Assembly: GCA_002309795.1 (NCBI GenBank) | Contig: DBXZ01000027.1 | Span: 642-57,550, forward strand | Reading direction: 5' to 3' | Length of the DNA: 56,909 nt | Origin: Bacteroidales bacterium UBA1199 | GTDB lineage: Bacteria > Bacteroidota > Bacteroidia > Bacteroidales > UBA932 | Shown: positions 23,800 to 30,618 of the stretch, in pieces | How positions within the stretch are numbered: the stretch's first letter is position 1 | Layout of the letters: the number at the start of each line of letters is the position of its first letter | Position numbers and translations under genes: made by a program | The notes under the pieces: model-generated | Seen by the model: only the letters and a program-made list of their open reading frames with translations | Told to the model about the DNA's origin: nothing | Database searches by the model: none

Positions 23800-25950
23800 A
23801 TGAAAAAGAAATGGCTCGTCGGGCTGTTGCTGTTGTTTGCAGCCCGCAGTGTATCGGCACAGGTCGCCGTCGTCGACACCCTCCAGGAGGTGGTGGTCAC
23901 GGCTACCGGTACGCAGCATCCGCTGAAGGACGCCCCCGTGCAGACGGAGGTGATCACTTCCCGTATGCTGCGCAATTACGCCGGCCGTTCGCTCGAAGAT
24001 ATTCTCAGCGGCCTGGCCGCCTCTTTCGCTTTCAACGAAGATGACATGGGTTCCCACATGCAGATGAACGGCCTGGGGAACAACTACATCCTGATTCTGA
24101 TAGACGGTAAGCGCATCCACGGCGACGTGGGCGGCGAGAACGATCTGGCCATGATCGATCCGCACAATATCGAGAAGATCGAGATTGTCAAAGGAGCCTC
24201 CTCCGCCCTCTACGGCAGTGACGCGATCGCGGGCGTGATCAATATCATCACGCGCAAGCACACGGAGGAGTATCTTTTTGTAGAGAATGCCTCGCGCCTG
24301 GGTTCCTATGAAGACCTGCGCCAGCACAATGCCGTCGGTCTCACGCTGGGCAAGGTGACGCTGCTCACCAACTTCCAGATGCAGCATTCCGACGGTTGGC
24401 AGAATACCTCCGTCGAGCATACCACCGGCACGCAGCAGCCTATCACAGACTCGAAGAACAAGACGGTGAATCGTCATACCAATGCCCAGGTGGGCGAGCG
24501 GATTACCTGGCAGGTGGCGCCCAAGGTGGAACTCTACGCCAACGGAACCCTCTACGGCAAGCGGATTTACCGGCCCAACGGAAAATATGCCCAGTACGAC
24601 GTCCACACCTATGACCTGCAGTACCGCAACGCCTCCGCTTCCGTGGGCGGCAAGTGGAGCCTGCGGGGCCATGACGCCGTCACGCTCGATATCGACTGGA
24701 ACCGGCACGCATACTATTATTATTTCACCGCCAACACGCTGGTGGAGGATTATGAAAAGAGCAAGGGCACGCTTTACTATCCGTACTTCCCCTACCTTGC
24801 GGGGCAGCGCGAACTGCAGAGCGACCAGCAGCGCACGATGGCTGCGCTCAAGGGCGTCTTTACGCTGGGCGGCGGCCATCTGTTGAATACCGGGGCGGAA
24901 TACCGCTTTGACTGGCTCAAGGCCCCGACCCGCGTCGAGGGCGGCACGGCAGCCGATTGGACGGCAGCCCTCTACGCGCAGGATGAATGGAAAAAAGAAT
25001 TCGGCAAGGGGTGTCTTCTGCATCTTGCAGGAGGATTGCGGATGACTTGGAACGGGCAGTTTGGATTGAAGCTCACTCCGAAGGTCTCCGCAATGCTGGG
25101 GTTGGGCACCCCTTGGCGAATTCGTGGAACATGGAGCCAGGGTTTCAAGACCCCTACGCCCAAGGAGCTCCGTTACCGGTATGTCCGCCAGATGAGCGGA
25201 ACCTACCTCTACCTGGGCAATGAAAAGCTGCGTCCCCAGACCAGCAACTACTTCTCGCTGGGCGGAGAATATACGCACAACGGATGGGTCGTCACCCTGA
25301 CCGGTTACCTCAACCGGGTGAAGGATATGATCACCCTTGTGACCATCCCCAACTATGAAGCGCCGGCCGAATATATCGTCCAGTACGATCCGGTCAAGAC
25401 GCGTCAGTACCAGAATGTGGAAGACGCCCGCACGGTCGGGGTGGATGCGAACCTGCGCTACAATATCGGGGCTTTCGCCTTCGGCGCAGGATACAGCTGG
25501 CTCGATACCGAAGCCAACCAGTACGACTCCGACCACGACAAGATGCACGAAGTCATCATAGACGGCACCGCTCACCACCGGGGCAACTGCTTTGCCACCT
25601 GGAACCACTCCTTCCCGGGCGGCTATCGTCTTGGGCTGGGCCTCTACGGCCGCATGTCCTCCATGCGTTACTACCAGATCAACGGCAACGGAAAGGGTTA
25701 CCAGATCTGGCGTATCTCCTCCAGCCACGATTGGGGCACGGGCAAGAGAACTACCTGGCGGGTAGACGCCGGCGTGGACAACATTTTCAACTACGTAGAC
25801 CGTACGCCGCACGGCCTGCACCTGGGCACCACCACCCCGGGCACCACGGTCTATGCCTCCCTCACCGTCCGGTTTAACCCCGGAAGGACATTCCGTAACT
25901 ACAAATCCAATATCAACTCAACCAAAACACAAAGCAATGAACAAGATTAA
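23800..25950 (+). CDS. TonB-dependent outer-membrane receptor under cobalamin riboswitch control (second receptor)
   Basis: A receptor of 716 residues from ATG 23800 (MKKKWLVGLLLLFAARSVSAQ, a clear signal peptide); a longer start at 23764 would place 12 charged residues before the signal and overlap the riboswitch end. A TonB box follows (LQEVVVTATG), then a plug with LILIDGKRIHGDVGGENDLA, IEKIEIVKGASSALYGSDA and GVINIITR, then the barrel. The plug resembles haem/colicin-type receptors. No SusC-like extension is present. Ligand unknown: cobalamin, another corrinoid, cobalt complex or tetrapyrrole are all possible. Its end overlaps the start of the chelatase-like lipoprotein gene by 14 nt. Confidence 0.9.
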   Translation: MKKKWLVGLLLLFAARSVSAQVAVVDTLQEVVVTATGTQHPLKDAPVQTEVITSRMLRNYAGRSLEDILSGLAASFAFNEDDMGSHMQMNGLGNNYILILIDGKRIHGDVGGENDLAMIDPHNIEKIEIVKGASSALYGSDAIAGVINIITRKHTEEYLFVENASRLGSYEDLRQHNAVGLTLGKVTLLTNFQMQHSDGWQNTSVEHTTGTQQPITDSKNKTVNRHTNAQVGERITWQVAPKVELYANGTLYGKRIYRPNGKYAQYDVHTYDLQYRNASASVGGKWSLRGHDAVTLDIDWNRHAYYYYFTANTLVEDYEKSKGTLYYPYFPYLAGQRELQSDQQRTMAALKGVFTLGGGHLLNTGAEYRFDWLKAPTRVEGGTAADWTAALYAQDEWKKEFGKGCLLHLAGGLRMTWNGQFGLKLTPKVSAMLGLGTPWRIRGTWSQGFKTPTPKELRYRYVRQMSGTYLYLGNEKLRPQTSNYFSLGGEYTHNGWVVTLTGYLNRVKDMITLVTIPNYEAPAEYIVQYDPVKTRQYQNVEDARTVGVDANLRYNIGAFAFGAGYSWLDTEANQYDSDHDKMHEVIIDGTAHHRGNCFATWNHSFPGGYRLGLGLYGRMSSMRYYQINGNGKGYQIWRISSSHDWGTGKRTTWRVDAGVDNIFNYVDRTPHGLHLGTTTPGTTVYASLTVRFNPGRTFRNYKSNINSTKTQSNEQD

Positions 25951-27076
25951 AACGCTCATCATGGCAGTTGCCGCTGCGTTCTTTGTATTCGGGACAACTT
26001 CCTGCGACAAAGAGAACGATCAGTACAACTACAATGTCTACCAGAGAGCCGTCAACGAGACCGTAAAGGCCCAGAAGAAGAATAACAAGGTCATTCTTCT
26101 CGTCGCTTTCGGTTCCACCTGGCAGCAGGCATTCGATTCGTTCGACAGCACGCTTGAAGCTTACAAAACAGCGTTCCCTCAGTATGACGTCTTCGTCTCC
26201 TTCTCTTCCGCCATCTGCATCAACCGTGCGGCTGCCGGCGAGAACGCCGCTGACGGCGCCGAGATCCGCAACTACTACGCTCCGCCGTTCTGGCTCACCG
26301 CTTTCGCACAGAAAGGCGTGATGTACAACGAGATCGTGGTCCAGTCGCTCCAGGTGATCCCGGGCGAGGAATACGGCCGCGTGATCAACTACCTCAAAGA
26401 CTTCGCCAACAATGCCAACGGCGACCTTGACGACGACTACCTGTCGCGCGTCATCCTGAAGCTCGGCGTTCCCCTCCTCCAGGATCCGGACACCGACGTT
26501 CCCGCTGTGGCCGCTGCCCTGAACAACCTCTACCAGACCCAGGCTGCTGGCGATATCGTCGCTTTCATGGGCCACGGTAACCCGGACGAGTACGATACCT
26601 ACAAGGCAAACATCCGCTACACCCAGCTCGAAGCTGCCCTCCAGGCTCTCAACCCGCACTACTTCGTAGGTACGGTGGATATGATGGAAAACTTCAAGCC
26701 GCACGTTTACGATCGCATGAAGGATGCCGGCCTCAACACAAGCAACCGCAAGGTGTACCTGCACCCGCTGATGTCCATCGACGGTGACCACGGTCACAAC
26801 GATATGGCCGGCGACGACCTGCCCGAAAAGTTTGAAGGCAAGAGCTACACCTTCGCCGAGCTGCTCGCAGAGGCAAATGAAGAGGGAGAAGTCGAGGATT
26901 GCAGCTGGAAGATCTTCTTCGGCGCTCCCGGTTCCGGTTTTGTCTGCAACAACAGCACGATGATCGAAAAGGGTCTGCTCGAGCTCCCCACCATCCGTCA
27001 GATCTGGATGAACCACACCCAGGCTGCCATCAACGGCGAACCGCTCGACTACTACCACTCCAAGAATCCGGAGTAG
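25937..27076 (+). CDS. CbiK-like chelatase lipoprotein partnered with a TonB receptor
   Basis: A 379-residue protein with a lipoprotein signal (lipobox ending GTTSC, acyl-Cys23) followed by a CbiK-type domain: LLVAFGSTWQQAFD (54-67) as first strand, His213 in FMGHGNPDEYD, and His285 in DGDHGHNDMAGDD. The position of the usual catalytic Glu (TVEGYP in CbiK) reads TVDMMEN, giving Asp248. About 100 residues are extra compared with CbiK, mainly acidic insertions (150-200) and a Cys-containing tail. It is anchored in an envelope membrane, so it is unlikely to be the pathway chelatase; metal binding, loading or removal on a tetrapyrrole or corrinoid is inferred. ATG 25937 gives the lipobox. Confidence 0.8.
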   Translation: MNKIKTLIMAVAAAFFVFGTTSCDKENDQYNYNVYQRAVNETVKAQKKNNKVILLVAFGSTWQQAFDSFDSTLEAYKTAFPQYDVFVSFSSAICINRAAAGENAADGAEIRNYYAPPFWLTAFAQKGVMYNEIVVQSLQVIPGEEYGRVINYLKDFANNANGDLDDDYLSRVILKLGVPLLQDPDTDVPAVAAALNNLYQTQAAGDIVAFMGHGNPDEYDTYKANIRYTQLEAALQALNPHYFVGTVDMMENFKPHVYDRMKDAGLNTSNRKVYLHPLMSIDGDHGHNDMAGDDLPEKFEGKSYTFAELLAEANEEGEVEDCSWKIFFGAPGSGFVCNNSTMIEKGLLELPTIRQIWMNHTQAAINGEPLDYYHSKNPE

Positions 27077-27096
27077 CAGACCGTTACATACAACAA

Positions 27097-27121
27097 AAAA
27101 GGGCCCCGCGAGGGCCCTTTT
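27097..27121. terminator. Bidirectional rho-independent terminator
   Basis: A perfect hairpin: AAAAGGGCCC (27097-27106), loop CGCGA, GGGCCCTTTT (27112-27121). It is flanked by A-rich sequence on the left and T-rich on the right, so it can end both the plus-strand chelatase transcript and the minus-strand permease transcript, which converge here. Confidence 0.88.
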
Positions 27122-27136
27122 CATTTTTTGAAGGGG

Positions 27137-28243
27137 CTAAAATCCTATCCAGTAGCAGAGGTAGCCGCAGGCCAGGGCAATGGCCACGTTCAGCATTTTG
27201 GCTTTGAGGAAACCCAGTTTGCTTTCGGCAAGCAGAGGCAGTCCGGCATGGCCGTCCTGCGAGATGCTGCTGGCGAGGAGCACCGAGAAAGGCGCCAGGC
27301 CGCCGGCGAAGAGGGTCACGAAAAGCAGGTGCGGACCGGATTCGGGGATGATGCCGATCAGCGCGGCCAGCAGAATCATCAGGGGTACATTGGAGCTTGT
27401 CCAAGCGGCAATATCGAAGAACTCGAGACCTATATTGATGAGCAGCAGCGTGCCGAAGGTCCAGCAGAAGACCCTCAGCAGGTGCTTGCGGATCACATGG
27501 TTCCAAAGGTGTTCCCTGATGAAATGCTCCTTGGCCGTAGCGATGACCCAGACCACGAAAAGACTGATGACGGCGAAAGTCAGGTTCAGCCAGTACTCGT
27601 CCAGGATGGCGATATGGCCGGCGTGTTCCGCCCCCTCCCCTTCGTGTTCGTGTTCCAGCAGGCCGAATGCCAGGGCCAGGGCAAAGAGCAGCACACCCAG
27701 CAGCAACACAATCCGCTGCCACGAAGGATGGCGCAAATTGCGAAGGCTGGCGTGCGGACAGTCGGCGTCCGGATCGCAGTGACCGGCGGCATCGTGGTGA
27801 TGCTCGTCGCAACCGTGCACTTCGTAGGGCTGGTCGCAGACCGGTGCGGTCCGTTTGCGTGCAAAGAGATTGACAATCAGGCCGGCCGCTACCGCAATCA
27901 CGAAGAGGATCCCGGTAAGCAGAAGTGCCTCGCGCGGAATGGCGGCCAGCATCACGAAGGCCTCGTCGCCCGAAGAGGCGATCATCATGGCAATCAGCGC
28001 GCCGAATCCCACCAGGCCGTGCGTGTAGAGCGATACCACGGCAAATCCGCCCATGCAGCCCGGAATGATGCCGAGCAGCGCGCCCAGCAGCACCTGTTTG
28101 GGGCCGGAGCCCTGCAGACTGTGGGACCAGCGGCCCTGCGTCTGCACGTTGAGATATTCGATGAGCAGCATCATCACCGTCACCAGGCCGGTGACCAGAA
28201 TGCCTGCGAGCAAGGTATCAAAGAAGATATCTGCAAAGTCCAT
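27137..28243 (-). CDS. Putative 10-TM heavy-metal permease (ArsP_2 / 'putative manganese transporter' type) with His/Cys-rich loop
   Basis: A 368-residue membrane protein built of two similar halves: ALLGIIPGCMGGFAVVSLYTHG in the first and ALIGIIPESGPHLLFVTLFAGG in the second, the double motif of the 10-TM heavy-metal exporter family. Between them (about 143-166) lies a soluble loop of His, Cys and Asp (core HGCDEHHHDAAGHCD), and a second short acidic-His segment EHEHEGEGAEHAGH follows one helix later. These would bind transition metal. The substrate is unknown; cobalt is attractive because meaB precedes it directly and B12 genes lie across the terminator. No gap separates it from meaB. Confidence 0.78.
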   Translation of the reverse strand: MDFADIFFDTLLAGILVTGLVTVMMLLIEYLNVQTQGRWSHSLQGSGPKQVLLGALLGIIPGCMGGFAVVSLYTHGLVGFGALIAMMIASSGDEAFVMLAAIPREALLLTGILFVIAVAAGLIVNLFARKRTAPVCDQPYEVHGCDEHHHDAAGHCDPDADCPHASLRNLRHPSWQRIVLLLGVLLFALALAFGLLEHEHEGEGAEHAGHIAILDEYWLNLTFAVISLFVVWVIATAKEHFIREHLWNHVIRKHLLRVFCWTFGTLLLINIGLEFFDIAAWTSSNVPLMILLAALIGIIPESGPHLLFVTLFAGGLAPFSVLLASSISQDGHAGLPLLAESKLGFLKAKMLNVAIALACGYLCYWIGF

Positions 28244-29371
28244 TTATCGGCTCTCCTTGTATTTGTCTATCAGTTCCGAAGCGCTGGTGAAGGATTCCAG
28301 GCGGCCCTCAAGAACGGCGTCTTCGTATTCCGGCAGCAACTTCTCAATGGCAGGATTCTCGTAGAACATGGCCTTGAGCTGTTCGTTGATGCTTTCGTAC
28401 ATCCAGTAGCGGGCCTGTTCGCGGCGGCGCTTGTCGTAGTAGCCGTTGCCGCGAACCAGCGCAAAGTACTCCTCGATCTTGGCCAGGATATCGTCCAGGC
28501 CGGCCTTGGTGACGGCCGACGAGGTGACGGCGGTGGGCACCCAGCCCGATTCGGTGGGCGGGAAGAGGTGCAGCGCGTTCACGTAGAGCACGCGGGCCAT
28601 CTGGGCCTTTTCGATATTGTTGCCGTCGGCCTTGGTCACGTTGATCAGGTCCGACATCTCCATGATGCCGCGCTTGATGCCCTGCAGGTCGTCGCCCGCT
28701 CCGGAAATGAGCAGCAGCAGGAAAAAGTCGGTCATGGAGTGGACCGCCGTCTCGCTCTGTCCTACGCCTACCGTCTCTACGAAGACCGTGTCGAAACCGG
28801 CCGCCTCACAGAGCAGGATGGTCTCGCGCGTCTTACGGGCCACACCGCCCAGCGAACCGGCACTCGGGCTGGGGCGGATGAAGGCGTTGGGATCGTGACA
28901 GAGGGTTTCCATGCGGGTTTTGTCGCCCAGGATACTGCCCTTGGTACGTTCGGAACTCGGGTCGATGGCCAGCACGGCGAGTTTGTGGCCGCGCGAGGTC
29001 AGATACGAACCGAATGCCTCGATAAAGGTACTCTTGCCGGCTCCGGGCACGCCCGTGATGCCGATTCGCATGGAGCGGCGCTCCGCGGAGATGGGCTGGC
29101 AGCGGCGGATGATTTCCTGTGCGACGGCCCTGTGCTCCGGACGATAGCTCTCCACCAGCGTGATGGCCTGGCTCAGGATGGTCGTATTGCCGGCCGTAAT
29201 GCCCTCCATATACTGATCCACGGAGAGAATCTCCGGTTTCTTCCGGTAGAACTTCTTGACGTATGGATTCATGATGGGCGGCTGCTTGACGCCTGCATTG
29301 ACAATCAGGCTGCTGTCCTTGTTGTCGTAGTCGGGGAAGAAATCGCCCTGATGTTCAACGGGTTTTTCCAT
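28244..29371 (-). CDS. meaB: Methylmalonyl-CoA mutase-associated GTPase MeaB (ArgK family)
   Basis: MeaB is a G3E P-loop GTPase that gates loading of adenosylcobalamin into methylmalonyl-CoA mutase and protects the holoenzyme. The 375-residue protein has GITGVPGAGKST as Walker A, LAIDPSSERTKGSILGDKTRM, the FVETVGVGQSE switch and the base-specificity stretch VTKADG. An N-terminal extension of about 33 residues precedes NPYVKKFYRK and is common in Bacteroidota homologues, so the start at 29371 is kept. The mutase genes are not in the window. It shares one base with the upstream DUF1573 gene (TAATG). Confidence 0.94.
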   Translation of the reverse strand: MEKPVEHQGDFFPDYDNKDSSLIVNAGVKQPPIMNPYVKKFYRKKPEILSVDQYMEGITAGNTTILSQAITLVESYRPEHRAVAQEIIRRCQPISAERRSMRIGITGVPGAGKSTFIEAFGSYLTSRGHKLAVLAIDPSSERTKGSILGDKTRMETLCHDPNAFIRPSPSAGSLGGVARKTRETILLCEAAGFDTVFVETVGVGQSETAVHSMTDFFLLLLISGAGDDLQGIKRGIMEMSDLINVTKADGNNIEKAQMARVLYVNALHLFPPTESGWVPTAVTSSAVTKAGLDDILAKIEEYFALVRGNGYYDKRRREQARYWMYESINEQLKAMFYENPAIEKLLPEYEDAVLEGRLESFTSASELIDKYKESR

Positions 29372-30507
29372 TATTTCGTTCGAGGGATTACGTTTCCTGT
29401 TAAAAAGAGATTGACCAGCGGCTTGGCGGGGGCATTGGTGACGAGCGTGAGCACGTCAAGCACCTCGCCTTTGAGCGCGAAGGTTTCAAGCGTTACGCGC
29501 AGTGTGGCGGTTGCGCCCGGACGGACGGTGAGCGGGCAGCGGGTTTCAACCTTGGCCGCGCCGCTGGCGCCCTCTCCGCTTTCGAATTCCACCGTGCGGA
29601 TGATCAGGTCGCTGCGGCCCGTATTCTTAATCTGATAGCGGGCGTCGATACGCGTACCGGCCGTCACTTCGCCGAATTCGTGGTAGCTCGTGACCGGTAC
29701 GGCTTTGGGGCCGCCGGCCACCTCTTCGGGCGTGAGGGCGGAAAAGTCGTCACGCAGAAAGGCGCGGACCGTCAGCGGCTCGGAATATTTCTTTCCGGCT
29801 ACCCGGCAGCGCGCCCTGAAGCTCTGACGGCCCCAGACAGGCGCCTTCATCTTCCGCGAATCGAACGAAACGGAGAGCGTCGCGGTGCTCTTGGGCGGGA
29901 TGGGATTAAGCGAAAGCGAGAAAAAGAGGCCCGGATCGGCGTCGGTCATTTCAACATAGAGCGGAGAGGCGGAGAGGTTGGCCACCGGAATCCTTTCGGA
30001 CTTGGTCCTGCCCTGCTCCACGTTCCCCAGGTTCACATTCATTGTCCGGAGGCCCAGCGCGCCCAGATGTTCCGGGAAGCGTTCTCCCAGGCTCTTCTCC
30101 CTTTCATGGCTGACGCCCCGCACGTGCAGCAACACAGGCCGCTGCAGGCTGGAGACGTAGACCGTGAGCGTCTTGTCGAACGGGAAGGGGCCCTGGTCGT
30201 TGGAGAAGGTCACGGAAATCGTGGCGTGCTCGCCGGGAGCGACGGGTTTCCGTGGCCAGACGGGCGAGGTGCAGCCGCAGGACGAGATGACATTGTTGAT
30301 CGTGACCGGAAAATCTGCAATGTTTTTAAAGGTAAAGGAGCACTTGACGGGGCCGTCCGAGAGCAGGATATCCCCGAAATCGAAGACCTTGCCCCCTTCG
30401 AACGAAAGCACCTTCTCTTCCGGATACCAGCGGGGGTCTTCGGCGTAAAGATGCGCGCCGGAGAGCAGCATAAGAGAAACTAGAAGGATCCGTGCAACCT
30501 TTGCCAT
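29371..30507 (-). CDS. DUF1573 domain protein, exported
   Basis: A 378-residue envelope protein with a signal peptide (ending SGAHLYAE). The first DUF1573 unit is textbook: KVFDFGDILLSDGPVKCSF, ISSCGCTSPVWP and VTFSNDQGPFPFDKTLTVY (about 40-125). A second immunoglobulin-like unit (EFGEVTAGTRIDARYQIKNT) lies near 275-360. These proteins are abundant in Bacteroidota and have no defined activity; a structural or adhesion role in the periplasm is commonly assumed. First gene of the transcript with meaB and the metal permease; its own box TATCTTTG lies about 30 nt upstream. Confidence 0.85.
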   Translation of the reverse strand: MAKVARILLVSLMLLSGAHLYAEDPRWYPEEKVLSFEGGKVFDFGDILLSDGPVKCSFTFKNIADFPVTINNVISSCGCTSPVWPRKPVAPGEHATISVTFSNDQGPFPFDKTLTVYVSSLQRPVLLHVRGVSHEREKSLGERFPEHLGALGLRTMNVNLGNVEQGRTKSERIPVANLSASPLYVEMTDADPGLFFSLSLNPIPPKSTATLSVSFDSRKMKAPVWGRQSFRARCRVAGKKYSEPLTVRAFLRDDFSALTPEEVAGGPKAVPVTSYHEFGEVTAGTRIDARYQIKNTGRSDLIIRTVEFESGEGASGAAKVETRCPLTVRPGATATLRVTLETFALKGEVLDVLTLVTNAPAKPLVNLFLTGNVIPRTK

Positions 30508-30537
30508 TCTTTTTCAGTCTAATTCTAATAAGAATTA

Positions 30538-30545
30538 CAAAGATA
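30538..30545 (-). promoter_or_regulatory. -7 promoter box of the DUF1573-meaB-permease operon (TATCTTTG)
   Basis: TATCTTTG on the minus strand, a full match to TAnnTTTG; the expected start near 30531 gives a leader of about 24 nt. It is back to back with the M16 protease promoter. Confidence 0.55.
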
Positions 30546-30571
30546 AGTTTTATTCATTAGAATCTGTTTTC

Positions 30572-30579
30572 TATTTTTG
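30572..30579 (+). promoter_or_regulatory. -7 promoter box of the M16 protease gene (TATTTTTG)
   Basis: TATTTTTG matches TAnnTTTG; the expected start near 30586 leaves a leader of about 33 nt that is A-rich just before the ATG, as is common for translation initiation in Bacteroidota. Confidence 0.55.
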
Positions 30580-30618
30580 TACCAGAATCCAATCAACCAA
30601 CTATAAAAACAAACAAAA

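Noticed and set aside
23512..25821. 769-codon open frame on the minus strand
   Set aside because: It is antisense to the second TonB receptor and runs through the plus-strand riboswitch; a shadow of codon bias.
27128..29635. 835-codon open frame on the plus strand
   Set aside because: It is antisense to the metal permease, meaB and the DUF1573 gene, crosses three gene boundaries, and has no recognisable domain.
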